Under the pieces are notes generated by a model that was not told where the DNA came from, ran no database searches, and saw only the letters and a list, made by a program, of their open reading frames with translations. From the NCBI GenBank assembly GCA_003242315.1, contig QGUY01000037.1:1-20615 (forward strand): a DNA stretch of 20,615 nucleotides, in the 5' to 3' direction. The translations under genes were made by a program, and so were the position numbers. Origin of the DNA: Bacteroidota bacterium (lineage in GTDB: Bacteria; Bacteroidota; Bacteroidia; Cytophagales; Cyclobacteriaceae). Shown piece by piece: positions 8,111 to 16,371 of the stretch (position 1 is the stretch's first letter; each line of letters begins with the position of its first letter).

Positions 8111-9517
8111 ATGCCGAGAGAATATCGTAAGCGTGAGGAAGAAAATGAGTTAATTCGGCGGTTTGAGGATCATCTTCGCAAGAAAAAACCGGGTCTTTTC
8201 GACCTGGAATCCTACGAACAGATCATAGATTATTACCTGTTCCGGGGTAAGCACAACAAGGCTCTTCAGGCCGTCAATCAGGCTATCTCACAATACCCGT
8301 TTTCGACCGAATTGCTGACGGTAAAGGCTCAGATTCTGTCTAACCTCGAAGAATATGACCAGGCGCTGGAACTGCTGGAACAGGCCGGTGCCCTTCAGCC
8401 GAATGACCCTGAAGTATCCCTGACTACCGGGTCCATACTTGCCCTTCAGGGTAAGTTCCGCGAAGCCATCGAGTGCTACGAACGCGCCCTTGATCTTGCT
8501 GAAGACAAGGACGAGGTGTGGTACAACATCGGGTTGGCGTACCAGAATCTGGAAGACTATTCGGCTGCCGTTGAGGCTTACAAGAAGGCGATAGAAGTGA
8601 ACCTCAATCACGAAGGCGCACTATACGAACTTGCCTACTGCCTTGATGTGTCGGGTCAGCTGGAGAAGAGTATAGATTATTACAAGAAGTTCATCGACGA
8701 AGATCCCTATTCTGCTGCAGCGTGGTACAATCTGGGTATTGTGCACAATAAGCTTGAGCAATACGAAGAAGCGCTGCAGGCCTACGACTACGCCGTGACG
8801 ATAGACGATACGTTCGCGTCCGCGTACTTCAACATGGGGAACACGTACATGAACCTTCAGCAGTACACAAAGGCGCTGGATGCTTTCAAGAAAACCATCG
8901 ACCTTGAGGGACCAAGCCCCGAGGTGTATTGCTGCCTGGGCGCTGCGTATGAAGCACTCGAGCAATACGAACTGGGATTAAAATATTTTCAGAAAGCTGC
9001 AAAGCTTGATAACCTGTATGACGAAGCGCTGTTTGGCGCGGGCGCATGCCTCGAAAAACAGGAGAAGTGGTATCAGGCCCTGCACTTCTATAACAAGGCG
9101 CTAAAGTTAAACTCGGAAAACCCTGAGTACTGGAAGGCGGTAGCCCATGCGGAGTTCAAACTCGGCAATACGGTCTCCAGCCTCGATGCTTACGAGGAGG
9201 CGGCAAAGCTCGATCCGGGCGACAAGGAGATCTGGCTAAACTGGTCGTACATCTATTTCGAACAGGGTAATTACGCCCGTGCGATCGACACCCTCCTTCA
9301 GGGGTTCGAGGAAATACCGGACGACCCCGAATTTTTTTACCGCATGACGGTATATCTCATAGAACAGGGCCAATTTAAGGAAGCCTTTAATTATTTGGAA
9401 AATGCCTTAATTTTGGACTTCGATGGTCATACAACCCTGTTTGAATTTTTTCCGAAGATCGAAACGCAGAAGGCGCTGTACAAGATCATCGATCAATTTA
9501 GAAAGAACAACACTTAA
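8111..9517 (+). CDS. Cytoplasmic tetratricopeptide-repeat protein
   Basis: A 468-residue protein built almost entirely of TPR units, about 11 to 12 by eye. Examples are LTTGSILALQGKFREAIECY (from 104), VWYNIGLAYQNLEDYSAAVE (from 136), AWYNLGIVHNKLEQYEEALQ (from 204) and AYFNMGNTYMNLQQYTKALD (from 238). There is no signal peptide or membrane helix, and the N-terminus is highly charged (MPREYRKREEENELIRR), so it is probably a cytoplasmic scaffold. No catalytic domain is present. Its TAA stop overlaps the comA ATG by one base (TAATG), which implies translational coupling and possibly a functional link. A partner cannot be deduced from the repeats. Confidence 0.85.
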   Translation: MPREYRKREEENELIRRFEDHLRKKKPGLFDLESYEQIIDYYLFRGKHNKALQAVNQAISQYPFSTELLTVKAQILSNLEEYDQALELLEQAGALQPNDPEVSLTTGSILALQGKFREAIECYERALDLAEDKDEVWYNIGLAYQNLEDYSAAVEAYKKAIEVNLNHEGALYELAYCLDVSGQLEKSIDYYKKFIDEDPYSAAAWYNLGIVHNKLEQYEEALQAYDYAVTIDDTFASAYFNMGNTYMNLQQYTKALDAFKKTIDLEGPSPEVYCCLGAAYEALEQYELGLKYFQKAAKLDNLYDEALFGAGACLEKQEKWYQALHFYNKALKLNSENPEYWKAVAHAEFKLGNTVSSLDAYEEAAKLDPGDKEIWLNWSYIYFEQGNYARAIDTLLQGFEEIPDDPEFFYRMTVYLIEQGQFKEAFNYLENALILDFDGHTTLFEFFPKIETQKALYKIIDQFRKNNT

Positions 9518-10317
9518 TGAACTACGAGCTTAGCAATCTGCCTGAGCGCACAACGAAGCCCAGGCAGTACGGCTTCACCATGGCCATGGACAAAGGCATG
9601 AGCGTCAGGGAAGTTGAGGACTTTGTTGAGGTATGCGCAGATCATGTTGACATCATTAAGCTCGGGTGGGGCACTTCTTACGTGACGCCCAACCTTAAGG
9701 AAAAACTAAGGGTCTACAAAGAGGCGGGCATCCCCACCTACTTCGGTGGTACGTTGTTTGAAGCATTTGTTGCCAGAGGCCAGTTTGACGAATACCGTCG
9801 CGCGCTGGACAAGTACGACATGTCGTTCGCGGAAGTGTCCGACGGTTCCATCGATCTGGATCACGACAAGAAATGCGATTACATCGCGAAGCTTTCCGAG
9901 CAGGTTACGGTACTTTCGGAAGTCGGCTCGAAAGATGCTGAAAAAATCATCCCACCGTACAAGTGGATTGAGCTGATGCAGAAGGAACTTGACGCCGGCG
10001 CCTGGAAGGTGATCGGTGAAGCTCGCGAGAGTGGCAACGTGGGCTTGTTCCGTTCCACGGGCGAAGTACGATCGGGTTTGGTACAGGAAATCCTGACAAA
10101 AATACCCTTCGAAAAGATCATTTGGGAAGCGCCTCAGAAGGCTCAGCAGGTGTGGTTTATCAAACTGCTTGGCGCAAACGTGAACCTGGGGAACATTGCA
10201 CCAAATGAAGTGATCCCGCTGGAAACCATCCGCCTGGGCTTGCGCGGCGACACATTCCATTATTTTCTCAACAACGAGAAGAAAGCCGGCACGGCCCCTC
10301 CCTTCGTTACCGAATAA
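9517..10317 (+). CDS. comA: Phosphosulfolactate synthase family protein (ComA)
   Basis: ComA joins sulfite to phosphoenolpyruvate to give (2R)-phospho-3-sulfolactate, known from archaeal coenzyme M synthesis. The 266-residue product has the family TIM-barrel motifs: TMAMDKGMS (21-29), IKLGWGTS (47-54), PTYFGGTLFE (73-82), VSDGSIDL (107-114), VLSEVGSK (132-139), IIWEAPQK (201-208) and NLGNIAPNEVIPLETIRLGL (223-242). Bacteroidota do not make coenzyme M, so here it may serve sulfolactate, cysteate or sulfonolipid metabolism. It could also have another role, like the related plant heat-stress protein HSA32. ComB and ComC partners are not in the window. The start overlaps the TPR stop by 1 bp, and 8 bp separate it from popT. 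Family membership is sure; function is inferred. Confidence 0.88.
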   Translation: MNYELSNLPERTTKPRQYGFTMAMDKGMSVREVEDFVEVCADHVDIIKLGWGTSYVTPNLKEKLRVYKEAGIPTYFGGTLFEAFVARGQFDEYRRALDKYDMSFAEVSDGSIDLDHDKKCDYIAKLSEQVTVLSEVGSKDAEKIIPPYKWIELMQKELDAGAWKVIGEARESGNVGLFRSTGEVRSGLVQEILTKIPFEKIIWEAPQKAQQVWFIKLLGANVNLGNIAPNEVIPLETIRLGLRGDTFHYFLNNEKKAGTAPPFVTE

Positions 10318-10325
10318 CGGCCGCC

Positions 10326-11264
10326 TTGAGAAAAGCAAAAGACTACATATTGCTATATCTCAAGGGGCTTGCAATGGGTGGAGCTGACGTTATCCCGGGT
10401 GTGTCAGGCGGTACTATTGCGTTTATCACGGGGATCTACTCTGAATTGGTCCACTCGATCAAAGCAATCGATGCCCAAGCCTTGAGGCTTCTGCTTACAC
10501 TGAAGCTGAAGCCATTTTGGGAAAAGATCAATGGCAACTTTCTGCTGGCAGTCGTAGCGGGCATCCTGACAAGCCTGCTGTCGCTGGCCAAGATCATGGT
10601 GTACTTTCTCGAAACGTACCCGATTCAGACGTGGTCATTTTTTTTCGGGCTCATCCTGATCTCATCACCCCTGATTCTGCGCTCGATAACCCGCTGGAGA
10701 GTTGCGAACATCGCCTTCTTCGTCATTGGCATCGCGCTGGCCTACACAATTACTGTGTTGTCTCCCGCGCAAAGCCCGGAAGCGCTTTGGTTTGTGTTTC
10801 TGTCGGGTGCCATCGCAATCTGCGCCATGATCCTTCCCGGTATTTCCGGGGCATTTATATTGCTGCTAATTGGCAAATATGAGTTCATCATGCAGGCCTT
10901 GCTTGCTGTCAATCTCCCCGTCATTATTACCTTTGCGCTGGGATGTTTGATAGGCATCATTGCCTTCTCATGGGTTCTTACCTGGGTACTGGACAATTTC
11001 CACGACCTGACCATTGCCACACTGGCGGGTTTCATGCTGGGATCCCTCAACAAGGTATGGCCCTGGAAGCAATGCCTGACTTATCGCCTCGGTAGCGACG
11101 GCAAGCAGGTATGTGCCTTTGACGAAAGCATTTTGCCAGGGGAGTACATGGCTAATACGGGGAGTGACCCCCAGGTGTTCCAGGCAATACTCTTTGGCGC
11201 CATCGGGGTGATTATAGTGCTGCTTATTGAAAAGGTGGCCGAGAGAATGAAAACAAAAATCTGA
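10326..11264 (+). CDS. popT: DUF368 family polyprenyl-phosphate transporter (PopT)
   Basis: DUF368 proteins were recently identified, together with DedA proteins, as undecaprenyl-phosphate translocases that return the lipid carrier of cell-wall and polysaccharide synthesis to the cytoplasmic face. The 312-residue product is polytopic with roughly eight hydrophobic segments. The DUF368 signature GGADVIPGVSGGTIAF occurs at 18-33, and a second related PG-I-SG motif (MILPGISGAFILLL) at 168-181, indicating two related halves. TTG at 10326 is preferred because family members usually begin with an amphipathic LKGLAMG leader. An alternative ATG at 10374 sits behind AAGGGG but would remove that leader. 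The aroE gene starts 1 bp after its stop. Confidence 0.88.
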   Translation: MRKAKDYILLYLKGLAMGGADVIPGVSGGTIAFITGIYSELVHSIKAIDAQALRLLLTLKLKPFWEKINGNFLLAVVAGILTSLLSLAKIMVYFLETYPIQTWSFFFGLILISSPLILRSITRWRVANIAFFVIGIALAYTITVLSPAQSPEALWFVFLSGAIAICAMILPGISGAFILLLIGKYEFIMQALLAVNLPVIITFALGCLIGIIAFSWVLTWVLDNFHDLTIATLAGFMLGSLNKVWPWKQCLTYRLGSDGKQVCAFDESILPGEYMANTGSDPQVFQAILFGAIGVIIVLLIEKVAERMKTKI

Positions 11265-11265
11265 T

Positions 11266-12009
11266 ATGGAGAAAGTGTATGGCCTGATCGGCCTCACCAT
11301 AAGCCACTCCTTTTCGAAAACCTATTTCGAAGAAAAGTTTTTCAGGGAAGGCCTGCGCGACTGCAGGTATGAACTTTTCCCGCTGAAAAAGATCGAAGAC
11401 ATCGAAAAGCTGTTCGCGGAGAACAAGGATCTCCGGGGTCTTAACGTTACGATTCCCTACAAGGAATCGGTGATGAAGCACCTCGACGAAATCTATCCCG
11501 TCGCCAAATTCATTGGCGCGGTCAACGTGATCAAGATCCGCGACGGAAAACGGATTGGTTTTAATACCGACTCGGACGCTTTCTACGAAACCGCGAAAGC
11601 CTGGCTTCCTGAAAAGCATTCGATGAAGGCGCTCATACTTGGTACGGGAGGCTCCTCGAAAGCGGTGCAAAAAGCGCTGAAGAAAATGGAAATACCGTAC
11701 AAGGTTGTTTCACGCACGAAGGGACAGGGCGACTACACGTACGAAGACCTGAAGAAAGATCCATCGATCATAAATCAGTCCAAGCTACTCATCAACACTA
11801 CGCCTCTGGGCATGCACCCGGAAACGGATGCTATGCCGCCCATTGACTACGATCAGATCGGCAAGGAACACTACGTGTACGACCTGATTTACAACCCGGC
11901 ACGAACGCTATTCCTACAAAAGGCAGAGATGCGGGGCGCGACGATCAAGAACGGCCTGGAAATGCTCCACGTACAGGCCGAGAAGTCGTGGGAAATCTGG
12001 AATAGCTAA
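11266..12009 (+). CDS. aroE: Shikimate dehydrogenase
   Basis: NADP-dependent reduction of 3-dehydroshikimate to shikimate, the fourth step of the shikimate pathway after DAHP formation, in the cytoplasm. The 247-residue product is slightly shorter than E. coli AroE (272), as is common in Bacteroidota. Substrate-pocket residues are visible: S13 and S15 in SHSFSK, the catalytic K66 in NVTIPYKE, N87 in GAVNVI and D102 in NTDSD. The dinucleotide loop reads LGTGGSSKAV (125-134), and Q237 lies in the C-terminal helix. The gene is packed between popT (1-bp gap) and uvrB (2-bp gap), so it is probably expressed as part of that transcript. Product identity is secure. Confidence 0.94.
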   Translation: MEKVYGLIGLTISHSFSKTYFEEKFFREGLRDCRYELFPLKKIEDIEKLFAENKDLRGLNVTIPYKESVMKHLDEIYPVAKFIGAVNVIKIRDGKRIGFNTDSDAFYETAKAWLPEKHSMKALILGTGGSSKAVQKALKKMEIPYKVVSRTKGQGDYTYEDLKKDPSIINQSKLLINTTPLGMHPETDAMPPIDYDQIGKEHYVYDLIYNPARTLFLQKAEMRGATIKNGLEMLHVQAEKSWEIWNS

Positions 12010-12011
12010 CC

Positions 12012-14039
12012 ATGGATTTCCAACTGGTCAGTGAATACGAACCGACAGGCGACCAGCCGGCAGCAATCGAGCAACTGGTAAAGGGAGTACTCAGCGGTGA
12101 ACAGCATCAAACGTTGCTGGGCGTGACCGGCTCAGGTAAGACATTCACCATGGCCAACGTGATCGCCCGTTGCAACAGGCCGACACTCGTTCTCAGCCAC
12201 AACAAAACGCTGGCGGCACAATTGTATGGAGAGTTCAAACAGTTCTTTCCGAACAACGCTGTTGAGTACTTCATTTCTTACTACGATTACTATCAGCCCG
12301 AAGCGTACTTGCCGGCTTCGAACCTGTACATTGAAAAGGACCTTTCTATCAATGAGGAAATCGAAAAGCTGAGGCTGAGCGCGACATCATCCCTGTTGAC
12401 GGGACGACGCGATGTGATCGTGGTAGCCTCTGTATCGTGCATCTACGGTATCGGCAACCCGGAAGAGTTTGGGAAGAACGTGATCAAACTAAGGGCTGGT
12501 GAAAGCATACCGCGAAACCGCCTGCTGTTCGCCCTTGTCGACATCCTCTACAACCGCACCGAAGCCGAATTCAAACGCGGAACCTTCAGAGTTAAGGGCG
12601 ATACTGTTGATATCTTTCTGGCATACGCGGACTACGCCATCCGCATAACGTTCTGGGGTGATGAGATCGAATCCATTCACCGCATCGATCCCTCAACGGG
12701 AAGAAAGATCTCCGACGAATCGGTAGTCACAATCTTTCCCGCTAACTTGTTCGTGACCGGAAAAGAACTCCTTCATCTCGCTATCCGTGAAATACAGGAC
12801 GACCTCGTGGCCCAGGTGGAAATGTTTGAATCCGAAGGACGACACCTGGAGGCTAAGCGCCTCAAGGAACGTACAGAGTTCGACCTGGAAATGATGCGCG
12901 AACTGGGATACTGCAGCGGCATTGAAAACTATTCGCGATATTTCGACCGACGGCGTCCGGGAGCCAGACCGTTCTGCCTGCTCGATTACTTCCCCGACGA
13001 TTTCCTCACGATCATTGACGAAAGTCACGTAACCGTTCCGCAGATACGCGCGATGTGGGGCGGCGATCGCTCGCGTAAGGTAAACCTCGTCGACTACGGT
13101 TTTCGCTTACCTTCGGCACTTGACAACAGACCATTGACATTTAACGAATTCGAATCGCTCGTTCGCCAGACAATCTATGTAAGCGCAACGCCCAGCGAAT
13201 ACGAACTGAGGAAATCGGAAGGCGTGGTGGTCGAACAACTTATCCGGCCCACAGGCCTGCTTGATCCCGAGATCGATATCCGACCGAGCAAGAATCAGAT
13301 TGACGACTTGCTTGAAGAAATCGATGAGCGCGTCAAACGCAACGAACGCGTACTGGTTACTACGCTCACGAAGCGTATGGCGGAAGAATTGACAAAGTTC
13401 CTCGATCGCGCAGGCGTAAAATGCAGATACATTCACTCCGAAGTGGATACCCTTGACCGCGTGGAAATTCTGCGTGAACTCCGTCTCGGTGTATTCGATG
13501 TTCTGGTCGGTGTTAACCTCCTGAGAGAAGGTCTCGACCTTCCGGAGGTTTCGCTGGTGGCCATACTCGATGCGGACAAAGAAGGCTTTCTCCGGAATCA
13601 GCGTTCATTGGTACAGACCATCGGCCGAGCCGCCCGCAATGAGAACGGCAAGGTAATCATGTATGCTGATACGATAACGGATTCTATGAAGGTGGCCATC
13701 GATGAAACCAATCGCCGTCGTAGCGTACAGAAAGCTTACAACGAAGCCCATGGCATCGTGCCACGCACGGTGTTGAAGTCGCGCGACGCAATCTTCACAC
13801 AAACGCGCGTCGCCGATGCCGGCAAGGGAGCGCGGAAGTATTACGTAGAAGACGAACAACCTTCGCTTGCCGCTGATCCTGTGACTACGTACATGAGTCG
13901 CGATGAGCTTCAGAAACTGGCTGACCGCACGCGCAAGGCCATGGAAAAAGCCGCCCGCGAACTCGAGTTCATGGAAGCCGCACGTTTGCGCGACGAGTAC
14001 CTTGCGATACAAAAATTGCTGGAGGAACGTAAATCGTAA
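12012..14039 (+). CDS. uvrB: Excinuclease ABC subunit B
   Basis: The damage-verification helicase of nucleotide excision repair. It is loaded by UvrA, threads DNA behind a beta-hairpin and recruits UvrC. The 675 residues match the family length. Visible motifs are Walker A GVTGSGKT (37-44), the tyrosine-rich hairpin YYDYYQPEAYLP (90-101), motif II DESH (336-339), helicase motif VI QTIGRAARN (535-543) and a C-terminal UVR motif (about 630-665) that contacts UvrC. The ATG start at 12012 gives the canonical N-terminus with the Q-motif GDQPAAI. It is the last gene of the run, followed by a 307-bp spacer. No LexA-type operator was recognised upstream, since aroE abuts it. Confidence 0.97.
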   Translation: MDFQLVSEYEPTGDQPAAIEQLVKGVLSGEQHQTLLGVTGSGKTFTMANVIARCNRPTLVLSHNKTLAAQLYGEFKQFFPNNAVEYFISYYDYYQPEAYLPASNLYIEKDLSINEEIEKLRLSATSSLLTGRRDVIVVASVSCIYGIGNPEEFGKNVIKLRAGESIPRNRLLFALVDILYNRTEAEFKRGTFRVKGDTVDIFLAYADYAIRITFWGDEIESIHRIDPSTGRKISDESVVTIFPANLFVTGKELLHLAIREIQDDLVAQVEMFESEGRHLEAKRLKERTEFDLEMMRELGYCSGIENYSRYFDRRRPGARPFCLLDYFPDDFLTIIDESHVTVPQIRAMWGGDRSRKVNLVDYGFRLPSALDNRPLTFNEFESLVRQTIYVSATPSEYELRKSEGVVVEQLIRPTGLLDPEIDIRPSKNQIDDLLEEIDERVKRNERVLVTTLTKRMAEELTKFLDRAGVKCRYIHSEVDTLDRVEILRELRLGVFDVLVGVNLLREGLDLPEVSLVAILDADKEGFLRNQRSLVQTIGRAARNENGKVIMYADTITDSMKVAIDETNRRRSVQKAYNEAHGIVPRTVLKSRDAIFTQTRVADAGKGARKYYVEDEQPSLAADPVTTYMSRDELQKLADRTRKAMEKAARELEFMEAARLRDEYLAIQKLLEERKS

Positions 14040-14346
14040 AGCAATCGCAGGTCTGCTATTCGACACGACCTTGCCCCGGGGCTACAGTGCGCCCCTAACG
14101 CGGCGTGGTCTTAACCACCGAAACACCTATGCATGTACTTCTGGGTATGCGCCAGAATGACGCACAACGTAAACACCTAGACACGTACGCACGTAAGCAC
14201 ACCCCATTCATAGACACGTCGTCAGATAACCGACGACTACAACGTTTCCAGCACTTCAACACAATTTCACCAAAAAACCTACATGGGTTTAATACCTCGG
14301 ACGCCTAACCCGTGATTGTGGGCTGGGGAGCCTATTTTTAGGATTC
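14040..14346. other. Intergenic spacer with several short hairpins
   Basis: No credible gene was found in this 307-bp stretch between uvrB and the PorE-like gene; its short open frames lack family features. It holds several perfect short inverted repeats. GGGGC (14078-14082) pairs with GCCCC (14091-14095). GTGGT (14105-14109) pairs with ACCAC (14114-14118) around a 4-nt loop. GTCGTC (14218-14223) pairs with GACGAC (14232-14237). The first two lie 39-79 bp after the uvrB stop and could slow or end its transcript, but no T-run follows. TATTTTTA (14333-14340) resembles a -7 element for the next gene, but it is only 6 bp before the ATG and the nearest TTG (14316-14318) is too close. The plus strand is unusually rich in A and C (for example 14119-14220). 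Confidence 0.4.
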
Positions 14347-16368
14347 ATGCCCCAAATGCTGAGACCCATGATGTGGCGCATCCCCGTTGTATTGATGGTA
14401 TTGATACAGGTCGCGCTCGTGTGTCACGGTCAGAGCGCAAAAGACCTCGTGAAGCTGGGCGACGCACACTACAGCAAGAAAGAATACAAGCAGGCCATCG
14501 CCCGATATCTTGAAGCCCTGGAAATCAATCCCGACGATGCCGAGGTTAACCTGAAGGCCGGCATGGCGTACTTGTATTCAGAAACCAAGTCGCTGGCCGC
14601 GCGGTATATCGACAAAGCGTATCGTCTCAACCCGGGTATCAACGATGAGATCAACTATCACCTGGGCGTCGCTTTTCAAAACACGAACGAGTTTAAGAAG
14701 GCGATAGAGCAGTTCGAACAATTCAAGAAAAAGAAATCGAAGCTCGCGGCGATCGCCGATCAGAAAATCGCGGAATGCCGCATCGCGGATTCACTGTCGC
14801 AGTATGAACTTAACGTTATCATCGAGAACCTTGGACCTGTCGTGAACACACGGTTCAACGAATATTCTCCACTCATCTCAGCCGACGGTAACACGCTGAT
14901 TTTTACTTCCAACCGAACGGACGATGAACGCGCGGAGCGTGCCGGCACAAACTACGAGGACATTTACATTACAACAAAGAACGGCGATACCTGGGCGCCG
15001 CCAAAGAAGATCAGCTCAAATATCAATCAGAAATTCAACGACGCCGCCGCATCACTATCACCGGATGGCAAAACGCTGTTCTTGTATTACGAAGATGGTG
15101 AAGGAGACATCTATACATCCCATCTCGAGAACGGCGAATGGACCAAACCCAAGCCATTGAATCGGAACATCAACACCGCGCTCTTTTGGGAGACCAGCGC
15201 GAGCATTACAGCTGACGGAAAGACACTTTACTTTGCGAGCAACCGCCCCGGAGGCTATGGCGAACTTGACCTTTACAAAAGCGAACTGGATTCTAAAGGC
15301 GAATGGGGCAAGGCGGTGAACCTCGGACCCCTCATTAACACGCCCGGCAACGAAGACGCCCCTTTCATACACCCTGATGGGGTGACGCTGTATTTTTCGT
15401 CGGACGGTCACCCGACGCTTGGCAACGCAGACATCTTTGTGACCGAGTTCAAAGACGGTAAGTGGACCAAGCCTGAAAACATTGGGTGGCCCATCAATAC
15501 ATGGGAATACGATGGCTTTTTCACGATCTCCGCGGATAAAAAGAAAGGGTATTATTCAACCCTTAAGGAAGGCGGGATGGGCGATGCGGATATCTATTCG
15601 ATCACATTCCTTGAACCGAAATACAAGCCCAAACCACAGCCCGAGCCAGTTGTCGTGGCGACTCCGAAGAACGAAAAGCCACCTGAAGATTTTGTTGATC
15701 CCATCGTTGAGCAACACAAGGCACAGCGCATCGTGACGCTGCTGCGGGGTAAGGTAATTGACGAAAACACGGCCGAGCCGTTGGGTGCTACGTTATCGCT
15801 TATTGATAACGCGACTGGAAAAGTGCTATCACGTATCAGCTCAGATCCCGTTACCGGCGATTTTGAATTGACGATCCCGCACGGTGGAAACTACGGTGTT
15901 GCTACCGAACGACCGGGATATTTGTTCAACTCCATCAACTTTAACGTTCCGAAGTTTGCTGAATTCCAGGAAATCGACACACACATTATCATGGTGCGTG
16001 CCGAAATTGGTAACAAGGTAGTGCTGAAGAACATTTTCTTTGACACTGGCAAGGCAACGTTAAAACCTGAGTCCATTGCTGAAATCGAAAAGATTCGCGA
16101 ACTGCTGGCGGCAAACCCTGCCCTGCAGGTACGCATCAACGGGCACACCGACAATACAGGCACGGCAGCGGCCAACAAAGTGCTTTCGCTTCAAAGAGCC
16201 ACTGCGGTGGTCGATTACCTCGTATCAAAAGGAATTGACCCGTCGCGGCTCACCGCCAAAGGTTACGGATCTGAGCGGCCTATTGTATCGAACGACGACG
16301 AAGAAGGAGGTCGCGAAATCAACCGGCGTACAGAAATCGAAATTACGGGAGGTACAGCAGGAAGTTGA
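14347..16368 (+). CDS. PorE-like multidomain OmpA-family envelope protein
   Basis: The domain order matches PorE (PG1058) of the Porphyromonas type IX secretion system, an envelope protein that binds peptidoglycan. The 673 residues comprise a signal peptide (MMWRIPVVLMVLIQ then CHG-Q), TPR repeats (about 30-135), and a five-bladed WD40/PD40-like propeller (about 170-425) with SPLISADGNTLIFTSNR-type blades. A carboxypeptidase regulatory-like domain follows (about 464-550), then a C-terminal OmpA peptidoglycan-binding domain (about 556-668) with NGHTDNTG (598-605) and INRRTEI. C26 follows ALV, a poor lipobox, so signal peptidase I cleavage is equally possible. Bacteroidota carry several paralogues of this layout, so T9SS membership is not proved. 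No other por/gld gene is nearby. The stop lies 3 bp from that of phhA. Confidence 0.87.
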   Translation: MPQMLRPMMWRIPVVLMVLIQVALVCHGQSAKDLVKLGDAHYSKKEYKQAIARYLEALEINPDDAEVNLKAGMAYLYSETKSLAARYIDKAYRLNPGINDEINYHLGVAFQNTNEFKKAIEQFEQFKKKKSKLAAIADQKIAECRIADSLSQYELNVIIENLGPVVNTRFNEYSPLISADGNTLIFTSNRTDDERAERAGTNYEDIYITTKNGDTWAPPKKISSNINQKFNDAAASLSPDGKTLFLYYEDGEGDIYTSHLENGEWTKPKPLNRNINTALFWETSASITADGKTLYFASNRPGGYGELDLYKSELDSKGEWGKAVNLGPLINTPGNEDAPFIHPDGVTLYFSSDGHPTLGNADIFVTEFKDGKWTKPENIGWPINTWEYDGFFTISADKKKGYYSTLKEGGMGDADIYSITFLEPKYKPKPQPEPVVVATPKNEKPPEDFVDPIVEQHKAQRIVTLLRGKVIDENTAEPLGATLSLIDNATGKVLSRISSDPVTGDFELTIPHGGNYGVATERPGYLFNSINFNVPKFAEFQEIDTHIIMVRAEIGNKVVLKNIFFDTGKATLKPESIAEIEKIRELLAANPALQVRINGHTDNTGTAAANKVLSLQRATAVVDYLVSKGIDPSRLTAKGYGSERPIVSNDDEEGGREINRRTEIEITGGTAGS

Positions 16369-16371
16369 TCT

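Noticed and set aside
9517..12009. Coenzyme M or complete sulfolactate pathway operon
   Set aside because: Only ComA is present. AroE is a true shikimate dehydrogenase by its motifs, not a ComC-type sulfolactate dehydrogenase, and no ComB phosphatase is visible.
14078..14118. uvrB intrinsic terminator
   Set aside because: Two short hairpins are present but neither is followed by a T-run, so I list them only as structures in the spacer.
14105..14308. 67-residue open frame in the spacer before the PorE-like gene
   Set aside because: No family motif, no signal peptide and no clear start signal. The stretch contains hairpins and A/C-rich DNA more consistent with non-coding sequence.
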